The notes beneath the pieces were generated by a model, which was not told where the DNA came from, made no database searches, and was given only the letters and a program-made list of their open reading frames with translations. From NCBI RefSeq assembly GCF_913777995.1, contig NZ_CAJYVE010000022.1, positions 1-63,597 on the forward strand: DNA of 63,597 nucleotides, written 5' to 3'. Origin of the DNA: an uncultured Pseudomonas sp. GTDB taxonomy: Bacteria; Pseudomonadota; Gammaproteobacteria; Pseudomonadales; Pseudomonadaceae. Made by a program: the position numbers and the translations under genes. Within the stretch, counting starts at the first letter, position 1, and each line of letters opens with the position of its first letter. Shown piece after piece: positions 17,221-24,730 of this stretch.

Positions 17221-19470
17221 TCAGCTGTGCAAAGGGTGTTGTGGGAGGGCGAAATAGAACGTCGCGCCCTGATCGATCTGGCCTTCGGCCCAGACCCGCC
17301 CGTCATGACGTTCGATGATGCGTTTGACGCTGGCCAGCCCGATGCCGGTGCCTTCGAAGTCCTCCATGCGATGCAGGCGCTGGAACACGCCGAACAGCTT
17401 GCTGGCGTAGGCCATGTCGAAGCCGACGCCGTTGTCGCGGATCCACACCACGGTTTCACTCTCGTCCTGGCGTGCACCGATCTCGATGCGCGCCGGCTGG
17501 CGACCGCGGGTGTACTTGAGGGCGTTGGCGATCAGGTTGTTGAGGGCCAGGTTGAGGAACGCCGGATCGGCGATCACTTTGGGCAGTGTAGCGACTTCCC
17601 AGACGACCTCACGCTCGCTGTAGTCGGGCCACAGGTCATTGCGGATGGTACCGACCAGCGCATTCAGGTCGACGTCCGAAAGGCGCAGCGCCGAGCGGCC
17701 CATCTGCGAGAAGTTGAGCAGGTTGTCCACCAGGGTGCCAGCGAAGCGCGCGGCGTCCTCGATATGTCGCAGAAAGCGCTGGCCGCGTTCGGTCAGCGCG
17801 CTGCTTTCGATTTCGGTGAGCAGTTCGGTGTAGCCGGCGATATGCCGCAATGGCGCGCGCAGGTCGTGGGAGACGCTGTAGGAAAATGCCTCAAGCTCCT
17901 TGTTGGAGCGTTGCAGTTCGCCAGTCAGCTGGGCCATTTCCTCGGCCTTGCGCAACACGATGCCCAGCACGGCGGTACGCAGCTCACCCACGCCTTCGAT
18001 GATCAGCGGGTTCCAGGGCGCCGAAAAGCCGCGCACTTCCTCGTGCCAGCGCTCGAAACTGTGGCGCGGGTTAAGGCTGCCCTGCGGCCCGATGTCTTTC
18101 TCCGGGCGGCCGGCCCAGTTGACCGTACGGGTCTGCTCGCTGCGGAACCACACCAGGTAATGCGAGTGGATCTGCGAAATCGCCACGGCCAGTACGCCTG
18201 CCACGTGTTTCGACAGCTCGGGCAGGTCCTCGATGTCGCGGCGTACGTTGTCACTGTGAAACACCGTTTCCTCGCCGCGCAGGCTCAACCAGTGCACCAA
18301 GGCATTGACCATCGATTCCGGAGGGGTGGCGCCCAGCAGGTCGCAGCGTTCGGCGGAAATGATCGCCGCGCCATTGGCATCGGCGAACTCCAGCAAGACC
18401 TCGGGTAGCTCCAGCAGGCCGTTGCTGACGCTGTCGTGGTCGGCCATCGACGAGAGCATCTGCACGATGCGCTTGCGCAGGTCGAGCAGCTTGCGGGTCG
18501 TGGCGTGCGATTCGAGCGACTCGATCTGCAGCGACAGCACGCTGCCGAGCAGTTCGCAGGCGGTGCGGGTCTGGAAATCCACCGGGCGCGGCTGGTCGTG
18601 GTGGCAGGAAATCAGCCCCCACAAGCGGCCATCGACCACGATGGACAGCGACATCGACGCCAGGGTGCCCATGTTGCGCATGTACTGCAGGTGCACCGGC
18701 GATACGCTGCGCAGTGCAGCGAAGCTCATGTCCAGCGGCTTGCCGGTCAGCGGGTTGAGCGTCGGCACCAGCGGCGAAGGCTGGTAGTTGGCGTTCTGGA
18801 TCAGGCGAATGCGGTTGATACGGTACAGCTCGCGGGCCTGGCGCGGGATGTCCGAGGCTGGAAAGCACAGGCCGAGGTAGCTGGGGTAACCGGCGTCGGC
18901 TTCTTCGGCGAGCACCAGGCCGTTGCCTTCGCTGTCGAAACGGTAGGCCTTGACCCGGCCGAAACCGGTGACTTGCTTGAGCTGCTGCACCGAGCGCTGC
19001 AGCAGCTCTTCGATACTGTGCAGCTGCTGGATACCGCTGACGAAAGCGCGCACCAGCGGGTAGAAGTCGTTACGACCCTTGTCTGTCTCGCGTTGCGCCG
19101 GTTCGCATTCGGCGATCAATACCTGGTCATGACGGTGTACCAGCAGGGTCATCAGTTCACCCGCCTGCGGGCCATGGCGCAACTGGACGTTACCGATATG
19201 GAAGGGGAAGATCTCGGCGTCGGGCAGATAGCCCAGGTGATCACGCAGGTCGAAGTCCTGGTCCACCCAGTGGCTGAAGTCGCCGCCCAGTAGTTCCTGC
19301 GCGGGCACGCCCAGCCAGCTCTGCGCATTCTCACTGGCTTGCAGGATGGTCAGGCTCGACTCGTCCAGCACTAGCAGGAAGCCATGCGGCTGAATGCTGC
19401 CGGGAATCTGGATGGGTTCCTGGCTGCACAGCTCGATGGCTTGGTCGAGGGCGGGGTTCGCGGTCGGCAA
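17221..19470 (-). CDS. bphP: Bacteriophytochrome histidine kinase
   Basis: This protein has the PAS-GAF-PHY-HisKA-ATPase order. The biliverdin-attachment cysteine precedes the canonical EPIQIPGSIQPHG. The GAF domain carries PASDIPRQARELY, the conserved His of SVSPVHLQYM and SCHHDQPR. The kinase core has the His of SVSHDLRAPLRH and GTGIGLASV. I start at TTG 19470 because AGGAG lies nine bases upstream and this places the cysteine at residue 15, as in other BphPs; the GTG at 19521 would add 17 residues with no SD. It is the first gene of an operon with a small regulator and a hybrid kinase. No heme oxygenase gene for making biliverdin is adjacent. Confidence 0.93.
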   Translation of the reverse strand: MPTANPALDQAIELCSQEPIQIPGSIQPHGFLLVLDESSLTILQASENAQSWLGVPAQELLGGDFSHWVDQDFDLRDHLGYLPDAEIFPFHIGNVQLRHGPQAGELMTLLVHRHDQVLIAECEPAQRETDKGRNDFYPLVRAFVSGIQQLHSIEELLQRSVQQLKQVTGFGRVKAYRFDSEGNGLVLAEEADAGYPSYLGLCFPASDIPRQARELYRINRIRLIQNANYQPSPLVPTLNPLTGKPLDMSFAALRSVSPVHLQYMRNMGTLASMSLSIVVDGRLWGLISCHHDQPRPVDFQTRTACELLGSVLSLQIESLESHATTRKLLDLRKRIVQMLSSMADHDSVSNGLLELPEVLLEFADANGAAIISAERCDLLGATPPESMVNALVHWLSLRGEETVFHSDNVRRDIEDLPELSKHVAGVLAVAISQIHSHYLVWFRSEQTRTVNWAGRPEKDIGPQGSLNPRHSFERWHEEVRGFSAPWNPLIIEGVGELRTAVLGIVLRKAEEMAQLTGELQRSNKELEAFSYSVSHDLRAPLRHIAGYTELLTEIESSALTERGQRFLRHIEDAARFAGTLVDNLLNFSQMGRSALRLSDVDLNALVGTIRNDLWPDYSEREVVWEVATLPKVIADPAFLNLALNNLIANALKYTRGRQPARIEIGARQDESETVVWIRDNGVGFDMAYASKLFGVFQRLHRMEDFEGTGIGLASVKRIIERHDGRVWAEGQIDQGATFYFALPQHPLHS

Positions 19471-19585
19471 GAGCAAATTCTCCTGTAGGGTCCGTTCTAT
19501 CAAGGCCGGAAGTCTTGGCACAGGATTCAGTTACAGAAGGTATCAGAAAGTTGCCGTCCATGCTGCGTCCGTGCCGCCCCAGCAG

Positions 19586-19667
19586 AAAAAAGCCTGCCGG
19601 GTAGGGGCTTGAACCCGTGATGGCCCGCCAGCGGGCAGAGCGGTGACTCGTTTGTCTAGCGGCAGGC
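19586..19667 (-). terminator. Probable terminator of the AraC gene
   Basis: Reading leftward after the AraC stop, GCCTGCCG (19667-19660) pairs with CGGCAGGC (19599-19592), followed by a T run. A nested GCCCGC/GCGGGC hairpin lies within the loop (19623-19636). The loop also carries GGTTCAAGCCCC, which looks like a tRNA T-loop but is not part of a foldable tRNA. Confidence 0.55.
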
Positions 19668-20486
19668 CTCTGCGAAGCGCCCGGGCGTCACGCCAAAGCT
19701 GGCCCGGAAGCGGTTGGTGAAATGGCTCTGGTCGAAAAAGCCCACGCTGATGGCTGTTTGTGCGGCGCTCATGCCTTTGGCGAGACGGTCCTTGGCCGCC
19801 TGCAGGCGTACCTGGGTGATGTAGGCGTGCACCGTCATGCCGGTCTGGCGGCGGAACGAGCGCATGAAATGATACTCGCTGAGCCCCACCGCACTGGCCA
19901 CCTGGGAGATCGACAAACGCTCGTCGAAACAGGACTGGATCAGGTCTTGCGCGCGGCGCACGTCCGCCGCCGGGGCTTCGCGCAGCGTGCGGCCGCGAGC
20001 GCACTGGCCGTAGCGGCGGATCAGCGCCGCGAATGCTTCGAGCATCGCGCTCTGACGTTCCAGCGGGTCGGGGGAGGTCTCGATGACGCCGTGGGCCAGG
20101 GTCAGCTGGCGCGCCAGCAGCGGATCGTCGTGCAGGGCCGCACGACCGAGGTCCAGCCCGGTTGCCGGGGCGTCGAACACGTCCGCCGCGACCGCTTCGA
20201 GGACCTGCGGCTGCGGGTAGAAGGCCCGGTAGGCCCATTGCCCGACGTCCTTGGCCGCCTCGCCGGTATGCACCTGGCCGGGCTGAATGATCATGACCGT
20301 GCCGGGTATCGCGACGCCGGTGTGCTTCTCGATGCTATGCCGCTGGGCACCGCCTTCGAAGGCGGCGATGACGAATTCGTCGTGGGAGTGGGCCGGGTAG
20401 CGATGTGAGCAGCACACCGCACGCAGCAATTCCATGCCGTCGCCCAGATCGCTGTCGCGCCATAGCCGGATGTGTTCGGCGTTCAT
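19656..20486 (-). CDS. AraC-family regulator with cupin sensor domain
   Basis: This 276-residue protein has an N-terminal AraC_binding cupin (HSHDEFVIAAFEGG, IIQPGQVHTGE) and a C-terminal double helix-turn-helix (ISQVASAVGLSEYHFMRSFR, then SVGFFDQSHFTNRFRASF and GVTPGRF). I prefer ATG 20486 (GGGAACGG upstream); an ATG at 20534 would add 16 residues. Such regulators often sit beside azlCD. Here the exporter genes are the last two of the divergent operon, so it likely controls that operon in response to an amino-acid-like ligand (inference). Confidence 0.9.
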   Translation of the reverse strand: MNAEHIRLWRDSDLGDGMELLRAVCCSHRYPAHSHDEFVIAAFEGGAQRHSIEKHTGVAIPGTVMIIQPGQVHTGEAAKDVGQWAYRAFYPQPQVLEAVAADVFDAPATGLDLGRAALHDDPLLARQLTLAHGVIETSPDPLERQSAMLEAFAALIRRYGQCARGRTLREAPAADVRRAQDLIQSCFDERLSISQVASAVGLSEYHFMRSFRRQTGMTVHAYITQVRLQAAKDRLAKGMSAAQTAISVGFFDQSHFTNRFRASFGVTPGRFAEACR

Positions 20487-20551
20487 CGATCCGTTCCCGT
20501 GGTCGGGTGGTGCGGAGTTCGGTCGCGTGTCCATGCGCAGGATTTTCCAAT

Positions 20552-20571
20552 ACCGGTCTTTTTGGTCCGGT
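20552..20571. promoter_or_regulatory. Dyad in the divergent AraC/operon promoter
   Basis: ACCGG (20552-20556) and CCGGT (20567-20571) form a short inverted repeat with a ten-base T-rich spacer, centrally placed in the region shared by the AraC gene and the acetyltransferase operon. It is a candidate operator only; the arms are short. Confidence 0.3.
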
Positions 20572-20618
20572 TAGTCTGAAAGCTCATTGGGTATTCGGGG
20601 GGCAGACGAGTGAACGTC

Positions 20619-21344
20619 ATGCAGTCAGATAAACACCTTGCGTTCGTCTATAACGGAAATTCCGTCAGGGAGCAACTCGCCAGACTGGTCGCCATTGCCT
20701 TGCAATTGAGCGAACTCGAGCTGGTAGAAACGGACCGGCAAGCGATTTATTCAGCTGTCATCGACCGCGCCGAGGAGGATCTGCTGGCCGCCCGCAAGCG
20801 CGATCCCGCCTCACGTTTCAAACCGCTGGAGTGCCACCTGTCGGTGCATTCGGCGTTTTTCGCGGTGCTTTGCTATCGGGTGGGCCACGTGCTGATCGGC
20901 GCTGCCGACGCGCCCACGGCGCATGTGATTGCCGCCATGCGCCTCGGGTTCGTGGCCCGCAGCCTGACCGGCATCGACATCCATCCCGAGGCGCGGCTGG
21001 GTCGGCGCTTCGTGATCGACCATGGCTATGGCACGGTGATCGGCCAGACCGTAGAGGTCGGTGACGATGCCTACCTGCTCAACGGCATCGTCCTGGGTGG
21101 ACGCCGGATCGGTGATGCGCCGAACGGCAAGCGCCATCCAACCCTGGGCCATCGGGTGCAGATCGCGGCCAATTCGAAGATCCTCGGCCCGGTGAGCATT
21201 GGCGATGACGTGATCATCGGTTCCGATGTGACCATCACCGAAGATATCGACGCGCAACAACATGTATTCATCAAGCGTGAGCGGCCGGCGATTCAGCGTC
21301 GGTCGCTGGCGCTCGCTGCACGAGGGAAGTGTGAGCAATGCTGA
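20619..21344 (+). CDS. Serine O-acetyltransferase-like enzyme
   Basis: This 241-residue protein has a helical N-terminal half and a left-handed beta-helix with the CysE signature (TGIDIHPEARLG, VIDHGYGTVIGQT, LLNGIVLGG, ILGPVSIGDDVIIG). These contain the Asp and His expected for acetyl transfer from acetyl-CoA to serine. It ends in KCEQC rather than the Ile-terminated tail that docks CysE into cysteine synthase, so it need not form the usual bienzyme complex. ATG 20619 is chosen; an in-frame GTG at 20610 is the alternative. The stop overlaps the next gene's start by seven bases. It probably supplies O-acetylserine for the next enzyme rather than for housekeeping cysteine synthesis (inference). 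Confidence 0.85.
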   Translation: MQSDKHLAFVYNGNSVREQLARLVAIALQLSELELVETDRQAIYSAVIDRAEEDLLAARKRDPASRFKPLECHLSVHSAFFAVLCYRVGHVLIGAADAPTAHVIAAMRLGFVARSLTGIDIHPEARLGRRFVIDHGYGTVIGQTVEVGDDAYLLNGIVLGGRRIGDAPNGKRHPTLGHRVQIAANSKILGPVSIGDDVIIGSDVTITEDIDAQQHVFIKRERPAIQRRSLALAARGKCEQC

Positions 21345-22255
21345 CGGACTTGCAGAACCGCAGGACGCCGCTCATTCGAGCGGGGAACGTCTATGCCAAG
21401 CTGGAAATGTTCAACCGTGCCGGTAGCCACAAGGCCCGCGCTGCCGAGGCGGTGGTGCGCCAGGCCATTGCGGCGGGGCACCTGCAGCCCGGCGGGCGGC
21501 GCCGCATCCTGGAAAAGAGCGGCGGCAACTTTGGCATCGGCCTGGCTTTCGAAGCGCGAAAGTTCGATATCGGTGTCGACCTGGTCGTGGGCCTGTCGTT
21601 CTCGCGGGTCAAGATGGCCCTGTGCGAGGAATACGGTGCGCGTCTGGTCGGGCGGGACATGCTGCTGGCCGGCGCACAGCCGCGCGAAGTGATCGAGACC
21701 TTGCTGCGCGAGCAGCCGGATGACTACTTCTATACCGACCAGTTTTCCAACCCGGCCAATCTGGCCGCGCACTTCGACGGTACCGGCCCGGAACTGCTGG
21801 CCCAGCTGCTGCCGCTGGGAGCCCTGGACCGCCCGGTGATGCTCATCGTGGCCGCCGGAACCGGGGCCAGCGCCGCCGGTATTTCGCGGCGCCTCAAGGC
21901 CGCCTTGCCGGACGTGACGGTGGTGCTCAACGAGCCGCAGCAGTGCTGCTATGTCGAAGGGGTGTTCGGTGACCATGCGCAGAAGGGCACGGCGGTCGGC
22001 GTGCGTCCGCCATTTCTCGATCTGGCCATGGTCGACCATATCGAAAAAGTCAGTGATGCCGAGGCACGCGAAGGCCAGCGCCTGTTCGCGGCGGCCACCG
22101 GCCTGTATCCGGGCCCCTCGTCGGGCGCCAACTATTTCCTGGCGCAGCGCTGGGCTGACGCCTATCCCGATTATCTGGTTGTGACCCTCATCTACGACGC
22201 CGGCGAAGGCTATCTGGAAGCCTTGCCCGAGCAGGAGATTCGCCATGCAAGCTAG
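21338..22255 (+). CDS. Divergent cysteine-synthase-fold PLP enzyme
   Basis: This 305-residue fold-type II PLP enzyme has PLP lysine Lys32 in NRAGSHKARAA (usual family form NPxGSVKDR), the substrate loop EKSGGNFGIGLAF (usual TSGNTG; Asn64 kept, Thr replaced by Phe65) and phosphate loop GTGASAAG (174-181, usual GTGGT). Each of the three signatures is altered while catalytic residues remain. I read it as a beta-replacement enzyme acting on O-acetylserine with a nucleophile other than sulfide. It overlaps the acetyltransferase upstream and the methyltransferase downstream. The product is unknown. Confidence 0.82.
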   Translation: MLTDLQNRRTPLIRAGNVYAKLEMFNRAGSHKARAAEAVVRQAIAAGHLQPGGRRRILEKSGGNFGIGLAFEARKFDIGVDLVVGLSFSRVKMALCEEYGARLVGRDMLLAGAQPREVIETLLREQPDDYFYTDQFSNPANLAAHFDGTGPELLAQLLPLGALDRPVMLIVAAGTGASAAGISRRLKAALPDVTVVLNEPQQCCYVEGVFGDHAQKGTAVGVRPPFLDLAMVDHIEKVSDAEAREGQRLFAAATGLYPGPSSGANYFLAQRWADAYPDYLVVTLIYDAGEGYLEALPEQEIRHAS

Positions 22256-23087
22256 TTCTGTCAAAGCCCGCACTGCGTTCGAGCAGTTCGAATACGACGG
22301 TTGGGAGAAGGTCGCCAGCGCCTACCATGCCGCCTGGGGGCATACCACCAGCCCGTTCATCGAGCCGATGCTGGAAAAGGCTGGCCTGTTCCCCGGCGCC
22401 CAGGTGCTGGATGTCGCCACCGGGCCAGGCTATGGCGCCGGTCTGGCGGCGGCGGCTGGCGCCAGCGTGGTCGCGGTCGACTTCAGTGAAGCCATGCTCG
22501 AGCATGCCCGTCAGCTGCATCCGCAGATCGATTTTCAGTTCGGCGATGTGCACGCCTTGCCCTTCGAGCACGAGAGCTTCGATGCGGTGTTCTCGAACTT
22601 CGGCGTGCAGCACTTTTCCGATCCGCAGCGCGCCTTTGCCGAGGTGGCGCGGGTGTTGCGGGCCAACGGCACCTGGGCCTTCACCTTGTGGGCGCCCGAC
22701 TCGCTCAACAAGGCCGGTGACGTGCTGAACAAGGCGCTGGACGAGCATGCCCAGGTGGCCTCGCCGGTTCCTCCAGGGCCGGCCTATCACGAACTGGACA
22801 ACTTTTCCTCGCTGGTGCGGCTGCTGGAGCAGGCCGGTTTCGACAAGGGCTCGGTGACCCGCAAACTGGTCCAGCACACCTGGCTGATGCGCGACCCGGC
22901 CGAGCTGTTCAATTCCGAGCGGGTCGGCTCGGTACGCTCCGGAGCGCGCCTGCGCGAGCAGCCAGCGGCGGTCCAGGCACGCATCGGCCAGGCCATGGCC
23001 GAGTCGATCCGTCTCGATTATCGCCACGGTGACGGCTTCGGCCTGCCGATGGCCGCTTATGTGGTGTCGGCGACACGACGCGCCTGA
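22245..23087 (+). CDS. Class I SAM-dependent methyltransferase
   Basis: This 280-residue Methyltransf_11/UbiE-like protein has motif I VLDVATGPGYGAG, an acidic ribose-binding VVAVDFSEAML, motif for adenine FQFGDVHALPFE and VFSNFGVQHFSD. Its start overlaps the PLP enzyme by eleven bases. In this context it likely methylates the amino acid made by the two enzymes before it (N, O, S or C position unknown). The C-terminal third is all-alpha and would form the substrate lid. Confidence 0.85.
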   Translation: MQASSVKARTAFEQFEYDGWEKVASAYHAAWGHTTSPFIEPMLEKAGLFPGAQVLDVATGPGYGAGLAAAAGASVVAVDFSEAMLEHARQLHPQIDFQFGDVHALPFEHESFDAVFSNFGVQHFSDPQRAFAEVARVLRANGTWAFTLWAPDSLNKAGDVLNKALDEHAQVASPVPPGPAYHELDNFSSLVRLLEQAGFDKGSVTRKLVQHTWLMRDPAELFNSERVGSVRSGARLREQPAAVQARIGQAMAESIRLDYRHGDGFGLPMAAYVVSATRRA

Positions 23088-23099
23088 CGCAGCCTGCAT

Positions 23100-23121
23100 C
23101 TGCCCGTTGCCTGACGGGCAG
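23100..23121 (+). promoter_or_regulatory. Intercistronic hairpin before azlC
   Basis: CTGCCCGT and ACGGGCAG form a perfect 8-bp stem with a six-base loop in the 61-bp gap between the methyltransferase and azlC. There is no T run, so it is more likely an mRNA processing or attenuation element than a full terminator. Confidence 0.4.
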
Positions 23122-23148
23122 CTGCCTCATGACAACAGGGATCGGACC

Positions 23149-23883
23149 ATGACAGCCACCCATACCGCCGCCATCAGGCGTTCGGCCTTCATCGACGGGG
23201 CGATTGCCTGCGGCCCTACCATTCTCGGCTACTGGAGCATCGGCTTTGCCGCTGGCGCCATTGGTGCCATCTCAGGCTTCAGCCCAGGCGAGGTGACCCT
23301 GCTGGCGATGCTGCTCTATGCCGGCTCGGCACAGTTTCTCTTTTATTCCATGTGGATCGGCGGTGCGGGCAGCCTGGCCATTGTCCTGGCCGTGCTGCTG
23401 GTCAATATCCGCTACCTGCTGATGAGTTCTTACCTGGCGCGCTATTTCAACGGCCTGAGCCGTTGGCAGAAGTTCGTCAGCGGCATGCTGCTCACCGATG
23501 AAACCTTCGGCGTGGCAGCCCAGCAGGCGGCCCGCCAGGAGAAGATTCCGTTCTGGTGGATGTTCGGCCTCAACGGCGCGGCCTACCTCAACTGGATCGT
23601 CGCCAACGTGCTGGGCGCCGTCTTCGCCCGTTCGATCCCCGAAGTCTTTGCGCACCGTCTGGGGTTCAGCCTGACGGCGATGTTCATCGGCCTGATCGTG
23701 CTGACCTGGTCGGCCAGCCGGCACCGCAAGCTGGAGATCGTGGCGATGCTGATTTCCGCGGCGGTGATCCTGGCCAGTCTGGGCGTCATCGACGTCAACC
23801 TCTCGCTGCTGCTGGCCACCGCCGTGGCTGCGACCGTCTGCGCCGCGTTGCTGCGTGTGTTTCCGGCGGAGGGCAGGGCATGA
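23149..23883 (+). CDS. azlC: AzlC-family amino acid exporter, large subunit
   Basis: This 244-residue membrane protein has AzlC signatures (GAIACGPTILGYWSIGFAAG, YAGSAQFLFYSMW, NIRYLLMSSYLARYF, LLTDETFGVA). It forms the large subunit of AzlCD, which exports branched-chain and other amino acids. ATG 23149 follows AGGGA; the open frame starting at 23029 is read-through of the gap. With azlD it is the export end of the acetyltransferase, PLP enzyme and methyltransferase operon, suggesting the product leaves the cell. Confidence 0.92.
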   Translation: MTATHTAAIRRSAFIDGAIACGPTILGYWSIGFAAGAIGAISGFSPGEVTLLAMLLYAGSAQFLFYSMWIGGAGSLAIVLAVLLVNIRYLLMSSYLARYFNGLSRWQKFVSGMLLTDETFGVAAQQAARQEKIPFWWMFGLNGAAYLNWIVANVLGAVFARSIPEVFAHRLGFSLTAMFIGLIVLTWSASRHRKLEIVAMLISAAVILASLGVIDVNLSLLLATAVAATVCAALLRVFPAEGRA

Positions 23884-24197
23884 TCGCTGACCCCTTTTTG
23901 CTGACGGTGATTGCCTGTGCGGCACTGACCATCGCCGTGCGCGCCTTGCCCATCGTGTTCTTGGCCGGCGTGTCGCTGCCGCGCTTCGCCCTCGACTGGC
24001 TGGGCTTCGTGCCCTGCGCGATCATGGTCGCCATCGTGGTCCTTGAACTGGCTGGGCATGCCGACAAGCCAGGTGGCCTGCTGCCGGCGCTGCTGGCGAG
24101 TCTGGTCGCGACCCTGCTGGCCCTGTTCACCCGCAGCCTGTTTGCCACCGTGCTGGGTGGCGTGGGGTTCTATCTGGCCTGGTTCCTGCTCGGCTGA
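23880..24197 (+). CDS. azlD: AzlD-family amino acid exporter, small subunit
   Basis: This 105-residue protein has four predicted membrane helices. It starts at an ATG overlapping the azlC stop (ATGA), which indicates stoichiometric coupled translation. The segments AVRALPIVFLAG and PCAIMVAIV are typical AzlD. It is the last gene of the operon, followed by a strong hairpin. Confidence 0.9.
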   Translation: MIADPFLLTVIACAALTIAVRALPIVFLAGVSLPRFALDWLGFVPCAIMVAIVVLELAGHADKPGGLLPALLASLVATLLALFTRSLFATVLGGVGFYLAWFLLG

Positions 24198-24206
24198 GCA
24201 CTTCTC

Positions 24207-24264
24207 TTATAAACCTGACGCGTTCGACCTGTGCCTAAAGTATCGGCACGGGTCGAATTTATAA
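24207..24264. terminator. Long dyad after azlD
   Basis: TTCGACCTGTGCC (24223-24235) pairs with GGCACGGGTCGAA (24245-24257) with one G-U, nested inside TTATAAA (24207-24213) and TTTATAA (24258-24264). It is a probable terminator for the azlCD operon, with A/T tracts on both sides. Confidence 0.6.
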
Positions 24265-24290
24265 TGAGCGTTATTTGAAAGTTATTCTCG

Positions 24291-24306
24291 CTGCAAACGT
24301 TTGCAG
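24291..24306. promoter_or_regulatory. Perfect 16-bp palindrome, LacI-family-like operator
   Basis: CTGCAAACGTTTGCAG is a perfect palindrome of the kind bound by LacI/GalR-family regulators (central AACGTT, half-site TGCAAA). No LacI-family gene lies in the window. It stands 425 bases upstream of the chemoreceptor start. Confidence 0.5.
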
Positions 24307-24730
24307 AAAGTTGTAAGGGTGGCGCGAACTTATTTTTCACAGTGCCTTGACCTGTTTTCGATGAGGGTGGTGAGAGCCCCGTATTTCAAGGCTTTCAGCC
24401 GCTTGTATAATAAGAAATTCGCGGTGCTCGAAGCGTGTCGCTCTTAAGTTTGCATTAAGACTTTCGGATGACTATACAAGTGTTAGTTGTGTGGCCATCA
24501 TATGGCCATTAATGCAATATCGCGCTTCGAGCGGGAATCACCAGCATGATTATCTCAATTCAGTTGAAGGCTGCCGCACAGCTTTTTTCGACACGCTCCC
24601 TGTCTTGGTCAGTCTGCGCTGCCGGGTCTTCCCTCCGTTCGCGTTCACGCTTCATTTCAGGCCCAGCGGCCCATGGCCTGTCGGCGTCTCCTGAGTTCCT
24701 GACGTCTTGCTTTCCAGGGGGTATTCGAAA
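24307..24730. other. Long leader region upstream of the chemoreceptor, no gene seen
   Basis: No convincing coding frame is present. Visible elements are a TATAAT at about 24405 without a good -35, a near palindrome TGGCCATCATATGGCCA around 24492, and a GGGGG SD stretch just before the chemoreceptor ATG at 24731. The promoter position cannot be fixed by eye. Confidence 0.5.

Noticed and set aside
19592-19667. tRNA-like stretch with GGTTCAAGCCCC and GC-rich ends
   Set aside because: The T stem has only three pairs, acceptor arms do not pair with correct spacing and no anticodon stem is found; it fits a terminator of the AraC gene better.
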